A stretch of DNA of 64,000 bases from Eutreptiella sp. 'Long Island Sound 2002' (lineage: Eukaryota; Euglenozoa; Euglenophyceae; Eutreptiales; Eutreptiaceae): positions 127,162,556 through 127,226,555 of the forward strand of contig OZ038382.1 of NCBI GenBank assembly GCA_964036045.1, in the 5' to 3' direction. Numbering within the stretch: the stretch's first letter is position 1; the number at the start of each line of letters is the position of its first letter. The translations under genes were made by a program, and so were the position numbers. The notes beneath the pieces are model-generated. The model was not told the DNA's origin and searched no databases. It worked only from the letters and a program-made list of their open reading frames with translations. Shown in pieces: positions 45,001 through 56,607 of this stretch.

Positions 45001-47955
45001 CACTTCCCATCGTGTTCCCCGTTCTGAACCATTGGGGACCCCCAGGCGGCAGGGGTTATATAGCCACCCGCCCACTTGTGGGCCATTGTTGATTCTATCG
45101 CCGCTTGAAAGTGTTGCTGACCCCCTTGGTCGCAGGGGTTATGTAGTCAACCGGCCCACTTGTGGGCCAATTCTGATTCTGTCCGCCGCTTTGAAGCGTT
45201 GGGGTTCCCCTAGTTGGCAAGGATTATGTAGCCACCCGGCCCACTTGCGGGCCACGTCTGGGTCTTCCCCATGCCGTGACGCGTTACGGTCCCCCTAGTT
45301 GGCAGGGGTTATGTAGCCACCCGGCCCCCTTGTGGGCCACCGCTCATTTTGTTCCCCGCTCTGAAGTGTTGGGAGCCCTCTAGGCGGCAGGGCTTTTGTA
45401 GCCACCCGTCCACTTGTGGGTCACTGCCCATTCTGTCCCCGCTTCAAAGCGTTGCGGACCGCCTAGGCGCCGGGGGTTATGTAGCCACCCGGCCCACTTG
45501 CGGGCCATTTCTGATTTTGGCCTCCGCTTTGTAGCGTTGGTGATCCCCCAGGTGGCAGGACTTATGCAGCCACCCGGCCCACTTGTGGGCCACTGCGAAT
45601 TTTGTCTCCCTCCTTGAAGCTTTGGGGACCCCCCAGACGGCAGGAGTTATTTTGCCACACCGCCCACCCTTTGGCCAATTCTGATTCTGTCCCCAATTTT
45701 GAAGCGTTGGGGACCCCCTAGCCGGCAGAGGTTATGGAGTCACCTGGCCCCGTTTTGGGCCACTGCTAAATTTGTCCCCCGCCGTGAAGCGTTCGGGACC
45801 CTTGAGGCTGCAAGGGTTATGTAGCCACCCGTCCCACTTGTGGGCCACTTCCCATTTTGTCCCCCGCTTTGAAGCGTTGGGTATTTCCAAGGTGGCAGGA
45901 GTTATGTAGCCACCCGACCCACTTGTGGGCCACTGCTGATTCTATCCCCGCTTCAAAGTGTTGCGGACCGCCTAGGCGGCGGGGGTAATGTAGCCACCCA
46001 ACCCACTTGCGGGCCATTTCTGATTCCGTCCCCCGCTCTGTAGCGTTGGGGATCCCCTGGGTGGCAGGACTTATGTAGCCACCCGGCCCACTTGTGGGCC
46101 ACTGCTAATTTTTGTCCCCCTCTCTGAAGCGATGGGGACCCCCCAAACGGCAGGAGTTATGTATCCACACCGCCCGCCCTTTGGCCCATTCGGATTCCGT
46201 CCCCAACTTTGAAGGGTTGGGGACCCCCTAGGTTGTAGCCACCCGTCCCACTTGTGGGCCGCTTCCCATTTTGTCCTCCGCTTTGAAGCGTTGGGGATTT
46301 CTAACGTGGCAGGAGTTATGTAGCCACCCGACCCCCTTGTAGGCCACTGCTAATTTTATCCCCCGCTCTGAAGTGTTGGGGACCCCTTAGGCGATAGGGG
46401 TTTTGTACCCACCCGGCCCAATTGGGGGCCATTTCTGATTGTGTCCCCCGCTATGAAGCGTTTGGAATACCCCAGGTGGCAAGGGTTATGTAGCCACCCT
46501 GCCCACTTGCCGGCCACTGCTGATTTTGTCCCCCGGGCTCAATTGTTGGGGTGCTGCTAGGTGGCAGCGGTTATGTAGCTACCTGGCCCATTTGTGGGCC
46601 ATTGTTGATTCTTTACCCTGCCCTGAAGCGTCGGGGAGCCCCTAGGTGGCAGTGGTTATGTAGCCACCCGTCCCACTTGTGGGCCACTTCCGATTTTGTC
46701 CCCCGCTGTGAAGCATTAGGGACCCCCTAGGTGGCAGCAAATATGTAGCCACCCGGCCCACCTGTGGGCCACTTCTGATTCTGTTACCCGCTGTGAAGGT
46801 TTGGAGACCCCTCAGGCGCAGCGGCAAAGGTTATGTAGCCACCCTCCCCACTTGTGGGCCAGTGCTGATTTTGTCCCCGCTTCAAAGCGTTGCGGACCCC
46901 CTAGGCGCCAGGGGTTATGCAGCCACCCGGCCCACTTGCGGGCCAATTCTGATTCTTTTCCCCGTTCTGAAGCATTGGGGATCCCCCAGTTGGAAGGGGT
47001 TATGTAGCCATGTGGCCCACTTGTGGGCCATTGGTAATGTTGTTCCCCGCTCTCTAGCGTCGGGGACCCCGCGGGCGGCAGGAGTAAAGAAAGCCAGCCG
47101 GCCCACCTGTGGGCCACGTGTGATTGAGTCCTCAGCTTTGAAGCGATGGAGACCCCCCAGGTGGATGGGGTTATTTAGCCACCCAGCCCACTTGTGGGCC
47201 ACTATTAATTCTGTCCCCGCCTCAAAGCGTTGCGGACCTCCTAGGCGCCAGGAGACATGTAGCCACCCGGTCCACTTGCGGGCCATCTCTAATTTTGTCC
47301 CCCGCTCTGAAGCGATGGGGTTCCCCCAGTTCACTGGGGTTATATAGACACCACGCCCACTTGTGGGCCACTGGTCATTTTGTTTCCCGCTCTGAAGCAT
47401 TGGGGACCCTCCAGACGGCAGGAGTTATGTAGCCACCTGGCCCACCTATGGGCGATTTCTGATTCCGTCCTCAGCTTTGAAGCGTTGGGGATCCCCCAGG
47501 CGCCGGGGGTTGTGTACCCACCCGGCCCACTTGTGGACCGCTACCCAAACTTTTCTCCCATTCAAAGCTTTGCGGACCCCCTAGGCGCACATGGTTATGG
47601 AGCCAACCGGCCCACTTGCGGGCCATTTCTGATTCTTTCCCCCGCTCTAAAGCGTTGGGGTTCCCCTAGATGGTAGGACTTATGTAGCCAACCGGCCACT
47701 GCTTTTTTGCCCCGCTCTGAAGCGTGGGGATCCCCCAGGCAGCAGCAGTTTTGTAGCCACCCGGCCCACTTGTGGGCCACGTTTGATCATGTCCCCTGCT
47801 ATGAAATGTTGGGGATTTCTTACTTGGCAGCAATAATTATAGCCACTTGGCCCAGTTGTGGGCCACTGCTGATTCTGTCCCCCGCTCTGAAGCATTTGGT
47901 ACCACCCAGGCGACAGTGGTTATGTAGCCACCCGGCCCACTTATGGGACACTGTT
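42070..47955. repeat. 85-bp satellite
   Basis: About 69 units. The word GTAGCC recurs at 42,159, 42,245, 42,330, 42,415, 42,500 and 42,585. Unit pieces are GAAGCGTTGGGGACCCCC, GGCGGCAGGGGTTATGTAGC, CACCCGGCCCACTTGTGGGC and ATTCTGTCCCCCGC. The centre GGCCCACTTGTGGGCC is a 7-bp-arm inverted repeat. The family is homologous to the 84-bp arrays at 1,800 and 35,735. Units are much more diverged from each other than in the 48-bp satellite. An alternation of two unit types is visible at 44,200-44,700. Short open frames here are periodicity artefacts. Confidence 0.96.
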
Positions 47956-49980
47956 GAGTATGTCCCACACCGAACTCATTGTAGCCGATTTTTTTGTGCA
48001 TGCCTCGGTGCCATCCGCACAACTTTGCTCGGAGGACACCGTTCCCGGGGGGGGGGGGGGGGCGACTTTGCGGCTCCTAGGACGCCAACTTCCCCCCCCC
48101 CCCTTGGGGGCCTTCGGCCAACAGTTAGTTGCCAAAGGTGTCGCCCTCAGGCGTCCATGGGCGCCAAAGGCGCCCGATGCTCCATGAACACCAAAGGTGC
48201 CGTAAGGAAAATTTTGTCCATTTTGCACCCCAACACTATTCTTAAACCCAACCTTGACTCTAACGCCCACCCCCAACCCTCAACCTACTCCTAACCCTAC
48301 ACCTACACCTAACCCTAATCAAGACTGAATATTGGGACCGAGCTGGTGGGGGAGGGAACATCAGCTATGACTGGTGAGGGACATCAAGAATGATTCACAC
48401 ATTGATGGCTCTTGACAAAGTGAAATTAGCTTGCAAGTGAACCCCATCACCACGAGGCCCAGTTTCAAGGCTTTTTGGACTTATGAGGGGCCAAAATGCC
48501 CCCAAATGGGCTCAAAATGGGCTCATTTCACCCGTTTGTGCACCCCAAATGGTTTAGGAAGAGGTTTGGAAAAATGCCCCTTTTGACCCATTTTTGACCC
48601 ATTTTTGGTCCCAAAAAAACCCATTTTCAAGGCATTTTGGGATTTTCAGAGGACCCAAATGGGCCACCACAAGCTCAAAACGGTCCAAAAACACTTGTTT
48701 TAGCGTCGCACATGGTCTAGGATCATTTTTGAGAAAGTCATCTTTTTGTCCCTACTGGACCCTGTTGACCCATTTGGGCACCCACTTGTTTGGGCTTGAG
48801 GTTGCAGCTTGCTGCAGCCTAGTGGGCCTAGGTATTGGGGTCTAATCGTCCGTTTGGGCAATATGAGGGGTAGAAACCACAAAAAGTGGGGGGTTGCGGG
48901 TGGAGTAGGTGCCCTCGGGATCGCATTTTGAGCCATGTAGCCAAAGATATGGCCTATTCTTTGTTTGTGGCTGTCGGCATTTGGAGCCTCTAGGGGCCTT
49001 TTTGGGCCGTTTCCGGGACATATCATGGAGTTAGAGGGCCGCAAAGAGCTCATTGACACGGGGAAGTCAAGCCGCACGTGGAGTGTACCCACCGTTTCCC
49101 TTCGTTTGGCCGTTTTGAATGTGTTCCGGGGCTTTTTTTTGCCCAAAAATGGCTGTTTTGGCCCCGAACTGTAGTTTTTGAAACTGAGGTCCGCCACTTG
49201 CGAATCCTGTTGCCGGCGGCCACCGTCAAGTTTCTTGCTCAAACTTTGTGAGATTGTACTTCACACCCATAGGTATCATCCACCAAAATTTCATCTGAAT
49301 CTGAAGCACCACGACGGAGATCTGATTTTTCCCCATTTCGCGCGTGCTGCTTGCTTGCTGCTTGCTGCTTGCTGCTTGCTGCTTGCTGCTGCTGCTAAAC
49401 CGGGTAGGTCCACCCTAGACACTAAAAAGGGTTATAAAACCAAGACTGGTTCCACCAGCTCGGTGACCCTAACCCTAACCCTAGCCCTAGCTCTCACCCT
49501 AGGCTAGGGTCAGAGTGAGTGTTGGGGTCCAAAATGGAGCAATGATGTGGCAAAAGCAGCCATGAACGAAATTTTGGGGATCTTGTTCAGCCCAATCAAC
49601 ATGGCTGGCATGGCCAAACTAGCCGGCTGCAAAGGTTAGGGTTAGGTTTATGGTGATGGTATGGTTAGAGGGAGGGCAAGGGGAGGTAAGGGGAGCTTGT
49701 GCCCCCCCTCCCCCCCCCAACACCCCAAATCGCCCCACTTGGACCCCCCCCCCCACCCGACCCTCCTGGAGACCCCCCCCCCCAGCCCCTCCTATACCCC
49801 CCCCATTCGCCCTCCCTGAACCCCCCCCTCCAATGCCCCCCCCCCCCCCCCCAAGGGGTCTCCGGCCAACAGTTAGTTGGGGGGGTAGTTGGCGTCCCGA
49901 ACCCAGGCCCCCCCCCCCCCGTGACACCGTTACAAATACGAAAGGAAAAAGGCGAAAATCGGGGAAAGAATCACAAGTGG
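47956..49980. repeat. Dispersed non-coding repeat, copy 1, with simple tracts
   Basis: CCCAAATGGGCTCAAAATGG-type sequence, CATGGAGTTAGAGGGCCGC and CAAGTTTCTTGCTCAAACTT have diverged counterparts at 52,920-53,230 and 62,650-63,240. Also present are a (CTTGCTG)n run near 49,345-49,395, long C runs at 49,700-49,920, and a G run at about 48,045. No gene is supported. Confidence 0.5.
49467..49490. repeat. Interstitial telomere-like CCCTAA repeats
   Basis: Three perfect to near-perfect CCCTAA units followed by CCCTAG. This fits a TTAGGG-type telomere in the host, or a telomere-derived scar. Confidence 0.6.
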
Positions 49981-49987
49981 CCGTCAG

Positions 49988-50869
49988 ATGGGCCCAGTGA
50001 CTACTGAACCCTTGCCGCCTGGGGGGGCAACGCTTAAGAGTGATACGCATCCTCTTTTGGCCTCTCCCCCGGGCAAGGAGGTGAAGAAAGAAAAGGTCCA
50101 ATCATCTGATTCGGAGGTGGACCTCTTTGCGCCTCCTCCTACGGCCCTATGCCATAGCACAAGGAGAAGGCTGAGAAGGCTTTGCCAAGTGCCCCCCCTG
50201 TGCCACAAAAGAAGGTGAAGGGAAAGAAGGCCTTGCCAGCTGCCTCCCCCCCCCGTGCCACAAAAGAAGGTGAAGGGAAAGAAAGCCTTGCCAAGTGCAC
50301 CCCTGAGCAACCCTGCCACTTCCAAAAGGCGTACTCGAAGAACCATCCCGAGCGAAACAACCCCTTTGGGGGTGGGAGATTGGTTGACGGACAAGGATAT
50401 CTTGCGTTGGTTGAACCAAGAGCTCTGCCACATGGAAATCAATGAACCACGTGCATGGACCCTCAGTTCTATATTTCAAGAGACTGTCCAAGTGCATGCG
50501 GATGGTTGAATCCGGCACAACATTCAACAACATGGCTTGGTGCTGTCGCCACATTTTTGTGGTTAATACCAATGACAAAGAAGGGGCGCACTTGTTTATG
50601 TGTGCCTTCGATTGTCGTATCCGGTTGGAGCTTTTCATTATTTGGGTTTGGGAACCCCTAAGCTCCATTGATTTGATCCGTCCTTTCCTGACGGTCATGA
50701 AGAAGCTTTCGCTAACCACCAATCGCTCCTTGGGATTCCAAAAGGACGGTGGGTCTTGTGGTTTTCAAACTTGAACATCATGAAGCTGGCGGTGGAGCAC
50801 CGAGGTTCTATTTTCCTCCGCCCGTTTACTTTACCAATGGTGGAGCGTATAAGCATGCTCTTATATTGA
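49988..50869 (+). pseudogene. Ulp1/C48-type cysteine peptidase, frame-broken
   Basis: A Lys-rich N-terminal region contains a duplicated KKVKGKKALP. Then comes VGDWLTDKDILRWLNQEL and, after a frame change near 50,460-50,560, WCCRHIFVVNTNDKEGAHLF with MCAFDCR, WVWEPLSSIDLIRPFL and LGFQKDGGSCGFQ. A further 1-nt change leads to NLNIMKLAVEHRGSIF and TGA at 50,867. The His (GAH), Asp (FDC), Gln (GFQ) and Cys (SCG) order fits the adenain/Ulp1 fold. In eukaryotes such proteases cleave SUMO-like tags and are also common cargo of Mutator-, CACTA- and PIF-type transposons. At least two frameshifts make this copy non-functional as read. Confidence 0.65.
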
Positions 50870-51610
50870 CCCCATACTAGTGCCTTCTCTAGGACATTGG
50901 ATGTTGGCCATGGCCCTGTTAGGACTCTTTTCTTGGGCCTGATTTTGTGTCTAGTGCCAATGACACCTTCTGGAAACATGTTGTATTGGCCAAGTCCCAA
51001 CTAATTGGTGGCCACAGAGAGTACTAGGTGCACCGTGCACTCGGCGTCTTATCATTAAGGTCACTATGGGGTGCCGTATGGAATCGGCAGCTGTACATGT
51101 TGCTCATATTACAAAAGTTGCATTTCTTTCATTTTTTCAATCTTTTTTAATAATGAAAAAATTACACGCGTTGACTGCAAAATTATTTTTAATGTTTTGT
51201 TATGATATACAGGACCTACCGCAAAAAAAACATTACACGCATTTACTGCAAAAAAAAAACAACAATTACACGACTCTGCGATTTTTTGGTACACGAGTTA
51301 CATTTTTCACCAGAGACTGCAAATCATGTCAAAACAAATCGAAGTGGTTTGCCAGTCTTAAGCAGAAACATACTCTTCACAGACATGACCCAGCCCCTCC
51401 GTCGCACTACAACCAGGTTACAACCTGTTAGTCTACATTCTTGTCCACAGAAATTGCAGCCAGAAAAACAAAGAGTCAGGTGGGGTCGCTGTGCTTAGAT
51501 GCGTTTCCTGGTCCAGCAAAATGAGTCATATACATATCTCATCATAGTCATATACATATCTCGTGTAGTGCACAGTATCCCACAGGCCCACCTTCTGACA
51601 GCTGGAAGAT
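50870..51610. other. No gene seen; A/T-rich repeat inside
   Basis: The A/T-rich TTTACTGCAAAAAAA / ATTACACGC repeat family occupies about 51,125-51,320. GTCATATACATATCTC is tandemly repeated near 51,523-51,562. Confidence 0.5.
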
Positions 51611-52650
51611 TTGCCCTTGACCTCCATGGGACGACCCTTTACCACAGATGGCGACAGATATTGCGATTTTGAGATTGCAGAGAGCCCACATGGGCCCTTT
51701 TGTGACAACCTTTGGGTCACGGAGGGCGGTAATTACCAGTGGACACATTTACCAGAAGGATCCACTCCAACCTCTGCGACGGGGCCGGACGAGGGGCCTG
51801 GCGGGGGACCGTATGGCGGATCGTATGTCTTTGTCGAGTCCTCGTTGCCGAATCATCCTGGCAAAGTTGGTTACCTGACATCAGCAAAGGTTTGCTCTTA
51901 TAGGTGCGATTCATTCAGACATCTGCCAGATGCCTTGCCTTGACCTGTGCTAATAGGCCCTGTGCCTGGCCCCCAGGCCCGCAGACCGATCTTGGTTGCC
52001 ATGGGAAGCAATCTGTGTGACCGTCGGTTGGTTGTCAGTGCAGTTGTGCTCTCGGCGCAGCCGCTGCAGCCAATTTTCCAATGGTACAGCTGCCCTTCCC
52101 AATGAAGTATCGACCCCGCCCAAACAGGAGTGCGCATCCGGGTTGCGTATGTATTGCCGATTGCCCAGGTAGATTTATGGGGCTTCTGCCCCATGGAGGG
52201 CGTGCGGACTGATTAGAGCGGTATTGGCAGCTGAACGCTGTCTTCACCCCGACGTGGCTCGTCGAGACAAGCACGAGCAGCGAAGTTTCCCAGTCCTGAG
52301 AAGACATGCCCAAACCCACTATTCTTCAAGAAAGTGTGCATTTCCTGCAGCTCGTGGACTGCTTGCCTGAACAACTCCCAGATGGCTATGAGTAGCAGCA
52401 TTCTGCACCACGGTTCCATGCCCTCATTCGTTGTCTGTGAACCTGTTTCTTCAAAGGCTAACTGCACTTTATGGTCCTACTGGCCCTCATCCTCGGCTTG
52501 ACCCTTTTTGTAGGGCAAGTGGGGTGCTGTTGTTTTCAAATACCACATGTTCGGATTGTCTATGGGTTCTTTGTTTCTGGAGGCCCGGGCTCCTGGTGGC
52601 GATTGGGAAGTGTATTGGCAGCAGGACGGCGCTCTACAGATAAGAAGCAG
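51611..52650 (+). CDS. MAM-domain gene fragment, two exons
   Basis: Exon 1 (to 51,889) gives YCDFEIAESPHGPFCDN, LWVTEGGNYQWTHLPEGS, TPTSATGPDEGPGGGPYG and SYVFVESSLPNHPGKVGY. These are the conserved Cys-Asp-Phe-Glu start, W, TPTS-x-TGP and FVESS blocks of a MAM domain. Exon 2 (52,514 on) gives GKWGAVVFKYHMFGLSMG then SLFLEARAPGGDWEVYW, the second half of the domain. They join in phase 0 across an intron at 51,890-52,513 (AAG|GTTTGC ... CCCTTTTTGTAG|GGC). A further donor (CAG|GTACCT) lies at 52,650. MAM domains are extracellular adhesion modules, so this is probably a piece of a secreted or membrane protein. Both ends of the gene are missing or unrecognised. Confidence 0.7.
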
Positions 52651-53500
52651 GTACCTGTGTGGGTGCAGGCAGGGCAGCATGACTGGATACGATACCATGC
52701 ATGGTGGTTGGGTGGTCGTTTTGGGCCATTTTTTGGGCCAAGAAACTGCCACCTAGAACCCCAGTTTGGCACGTGCACAATATGCCATTCGCCTGTGCCA
52801 ATGGTCTATTGTGTTCTTGGTGTGGAACACACTTGCAAGTATCGTACCACATCATTGTTCATCACCTTAAGGCTGCCAGAAGTGGTACACAGCCGTCGAA
52901 GTAGTCAAAGGCACTCCACTCTAGAAAAATTGGTTCTTTTGGGGGGTGATTTTTGGGTTATTTTGGGGCCACCGACGCACGGCCACCTAAGGTGGTAATG
53001 GGGTTAAACAGGCGGTGAAGGGTCAGACAAAGTGTTGTTTTTTATTGTCCAAGTTGGGTTGAATGCGTATGGTACACACTACAAGCTTCTCATGTACGCA
53101 AAATGGTGAACAAAAGGCTGTTTTGGCCATTGTGATTGTTTGTGGAACCATATGAAACCAGGTGGGGACCAGTGCCAGCCGCCTTGTTGAATTTCTTGCT
53201 CAAACCCTGTGGGGGAAGCGGTAAGGTTGTGTATCCCTTTTTAGGTTGTAGAGTGGAGTTTTAGCAAGCTAGAAGCCAACTAAGCAAGCAGCAATCACAT
53301 TGGACCAAATTCATAAGTTAATGGCAGTGGCTTGGATTCGGCCCAAATTTGGGTGAATGATACCTTGGTCCGGTGACCCTAACTAGCACAAAGCTCTGCT
53401 GGTGGAAGGAAGGAACTTGTGCAGGGAAAGGTTTTGCACAGTGCATTGTGCAGCCTAACCAATACACTGAGCAAACATCAGATGGTGCATTTGGCACGGT

Positions 53501-53501
<1 letters not shown>
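52651..53501. repeat. Intronic or intergenic sequence with dispersed repeat, copy 2
   Basis: Holds a diverged copy of the 48-49 kb repeat (GTTGAATTTCTTGCTCAAAC near 53,187). The plus strand stays open to about 52,998, but I see no domain after the MAM exon. Confidence 0.4.
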
Positions 53502-53551
<50 letters not shown>

Positions 53552-53563
53552 ACACACACACAC
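53502..53563. repeat. (CA)n microsatellite
   Basis: About 31 CA units with one TA interruption, immediately 5' of the retroelement-like ORF. Confidence 0.95.
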
Positions 53564-53585
53564 CAAACGCACCTGGCCCTAGGAG

Positions 53586-54028
53586 GTGAGCTTCATCACG
53601 GACCTATTGCGCTGGTCGAGAGCCTTGCAGTGGACCGACGAGCCAGGCACTGTCACTTTCATTGAGCTGGCTTTAGATTTTGAAGAATTCACCGACCGGA
53701 CACTGCCGGCTACCCCACAAGCAAAATTCAGGGGGCACACGCTGCCCCTACAAGAGAGAGCCCGGGTCCTTAGGCCGGCACTATGCACATTGCAACGGTT
53801 GGTTAAATCAGGCACACTACAACTAGCCAAGGTCATCATGCGCTCAACGGCGCTGGTCCCAAGGGGGTTCCAACGCTAGCAAGAGTGAACAGAAGACCAT
53901 ATTTCGCCTACCGCTCAGCAATGATACCTCACAAACACGCACACAACGCCCGTATGTCTATCGTGTGCAACATACAGCAGGAGAGGTGGAAGAGGCATGC
54001 ATGCGGCGTGCTCTGGCGGGCAGCCTGA
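53586..54028 (+). pseudogene. Probable C-terminal piece of a retroelement polyprotein
   Basis: WTDEPGTVTFIELALDFE followed by RTLPATPQAKFRGHTLPL and RVLRPALCTLQRLVKSG resembles the tail region seen after the RNase H or RT part of algal and dinoflagellate retroelement proteins, as I remember them. After VPRG a 1-nt frame change gives GVPTLARVNRRPYFAYR and ends in TGA at 54,026. The catalytic domains are absent, cut off by the (CA)n tract. The family assignment is weak. Confidence 0.3.
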
Positions 54029-55260
54029 ACACGGGCCTGATGCCGTCCTCATCCCTATGCGCCAAAAGGGGGGGGTCCACCACGTTTACGACTGACGTGT
54101 TTCCGGTCATCAGGTCTGGCTGTGGCCCACAAGCACCATATTCAGTCACCGTGCGCCGCAAGGCGGCGACCCGCGCATATACGCCAGTCACACGCGCGCC
54201 GCAAGCACACCCACTATGCCCAGCACACTTTTTGCCAGAGTGTTCCACATGCAAGACGTTGAGAATCCCGGCAGCGCTATGCTACAGCAAAGGACACCAC
54301 AACCCGGGGCACATAGACCGGCTCACGCTTTTGAAAACATGTGCCCTTCATGGACTTCCGCCCTGCCCTCGCTGCACACTCATGCAGAGAGGCGTCGGCA
54401 TTGTTGTGCCCGCGGGCACCACAAAGTGTGCACGCAAGCACCAACATGTACCAAGCAAGCAGCACCACCCGAAGGCCCACGCAAGCGCCAATGCCTGCGC
54501 TCCCCAGGCCCCTCACATTACCATTTGGTGCACTCACCACACATCCCACTCACACCGCCAGTCCCCAAGCGACGGAGACCCAAGCCCCCCCCCCCCCCCC
54601 CCATCGCCTACGGCCGCCCTGCCGCAAGGAATGTCGAAAGACGACGGGATGGACATGGCTCGCCCCCTGTTTGGACAGGGGCATGGAAGGGCAACACAGG
54701 AAAAAACACAAACAAGGCCCACGCATAGAGGTTGTGACTATGTGGAAGAGTAGGAAGTGTGCACAGCAGCCAGCCCCGCCCACGTGCCGTGCCGCCTGTG
54801 CCCAGTCCACTTGTAGCTGTAGTGCGAGCAGTACATGCTAGCACGACGGGGAGTGGCGCACTGTTGCGCGCGGGGTCACACGGGCCACGTAGCGGCAGTG
54901 GCGGGGGCAGCGGCATCCTCGCGGGTCCTGCAAGCGTGCCTGGTGCCCCCGGAGCCACCACCGGAGCCGCCAGCTAAGCGCCCCTGCGTGGCGCCGGTAC
55001 CGGCGGTAGCAGGCCGCCGCCAGCGGCCAGATTGCCGCTTGCCCAGCCCACCGGCACGCTGCGGCCGAGTGCAAAGTACTCCGCCATGGGTGGGGAATAC
55101 CGCCCCTCCTCCCCCACGGGGTCCAGCGGGCGCCCTAACAGGGGGGGGGGGGGGGCGACCGGATCGGGCGGAGAGCCTCAGTGCCTCGGGACTCATGGGG
55201 CTGGGAGGGCAGCTACACCCCCCCCCCCCCTTCCCCCCTTGCTGGCGCCCCCGGTGGTAG
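53965..55260 (+). CDS. Cys/His-rich ORF with repeated C-x2-H-x4-C motif
   Basis: One frame of 432 codons contains three internal stops, all TAG (54,751; 54,814; 54,820), and ends at a fourth TAG (55,258). It holds three copies of a putative zinc-binding motif: LCPAHFLPECSTC (residues 84-96), TCALHGLPPCPRC (125-137) and, across two TAGs, LCPVHL-stop-L-stop-CEQY. Each is followed by a Cys/His tail (ALCYSKGHHNPGH, KCARKHQH, RRGVAHCCARGHTGH). Related motifs occur at 60,942 and 61,724. The C-terminal third is proline/alanine-rich. Function unknown. Metal binding is inferred from spacing. Confidence 0.45.
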
Positions 55261-55399
55261 CACCGCCCTCGGCGGCGGAGCCCGGGGAGTGGCGTCCCAT
55301 GCGCGACTTTTTTTTCCGCAATATCGCACGCATTGACGGCGTCCCGGGCGCCGCCGGGCTCCCCCCGCACTGCGCTGCACGGTAGAGGGGCTGGCAGGA

Positions 55400-55429
55400 C
55401 ACATGTCACCGTAGTGCTCGTCCTACATA
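55400..55429 (+). repeat. Left terminal inverted repeat of the 5.46-kb element
   Basis: 20 of 22 bases match the right end, followed by CCTACATA. The right end has 7 extra bases between the two blocks. Confidence 0.7.
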
Positions 55430-55577
55430 ATTTTCATACCATGCTTTGTTGCCTCCGCAGGTTTGAAAATAACCTGTGTACCCCAGGTGCATTTGCACAC
55501 GTTAAAAACCCGCAATTATGCATGCTCGTTGCCGGGTACCTGCACCTGTAAGTTTCTGGCCGTTCCCTGCCATAATG

Positions 55578-55928
55578 CCTGTAAAATTACCTGCAGCTCG
55601 TGTAGGCTTTGCCTTCAGGATGACCCCTCAAATGTGCCTGTAAAATTACCCGCAGTTCGTGTAGGCTTTGCCTTCGAGATGACCCGTCAAATGTGCCTGT
55701 AAACTTACCCGCGGTTCGTGTAGGCTTTGCCTTCAGCATGACCCGCCAAATGTGCCTGTAAAATTACCCGCAGTTCGTGTAGGCTTTGCCTTCGAGATGA
55801 CCCGTCAAATGTGCCTATAAACTTACCCGCAGTTCGTGTAGGCTTTGCCTTCAGCATGACACGTCAAATGTGCCTGTAAAATCACCCGCAGTTCGTGTAG
55901 GCTTTGCCTTCAGGATGACCCGTCAAAT
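55578..55928 (+). repeat. 59-bp tandem array, left
   Basis: Six units start with CCTGTAAAATTACCCGCAG at 55,578, 55,637, 55,696 and so on, each with TTCGTGTAGGCTTTGCCTTC and GATGACCCGTCAAATGTG. A second array in the same orientation lies near the right end at 60,495. Confidence 0.95.
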
Positions 55929-56607
55929 TGGATTTGACAAAAAGTTGTGAACCGATTGATGACACTGCCACCTAGATCAGTGTCCGCGAAATAGGTGAAT
56001 TGCTACTTGGAGGACACCATGGCCACTGAAAATGAAGGTACTTTGTTCCGACCGGCATGCCCCGTTTTTGGAAAGCAATTGCGTCACCACTCATGCTCAT
56101 GCACGGGGGTTTCTATCTCCTGCTTGGGTCCAAATTGAAAACATAGTGAAAACATGATACCCCTGCCCCCCCCCCCCCCACCCCCAAAGGTGGTGACGCA
56201 CGATGTACTGCCACTTCTTGCGTGGCAATTTTTTTGTTTTTTTGGCAGGCCACCGCACCCACCCCCACCCTTTCCCCTGAGATTGGAATCCGTGGAGTCC
56301 CGGCGGCGCCACTAACCCCTGGGATGCTAGTGGGGATGAGCGATGCACGGATTCAGGTGGCTTATCCGGGGCATGGTCGACAGTCGCGTTTTCGTGAAAA
56401 AAAAAACGAACTATCGGATCTAATCTCTGGGGGATCCACTGTCTTGGTTTGTGCGCGTTTGTTTGCGGACAGTGCATCATTATTGCCATACGTAGCCGCT
56501 CATATGAACTGGTGGCAGATCAGGTCTGAGAACATTGGCAGGTTTCTCGGAGTCGTGGTAGGTTCTTCGCGAGCCCACTGTGTTGCTTTTAGTACACATG
56601 CAGTCCC

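Noticed and set aside
42070-47955. Many 60-180 codon ORFs in both strands
   Set aside because: 85-bp satellite; open frames last only until the period shifts phase.
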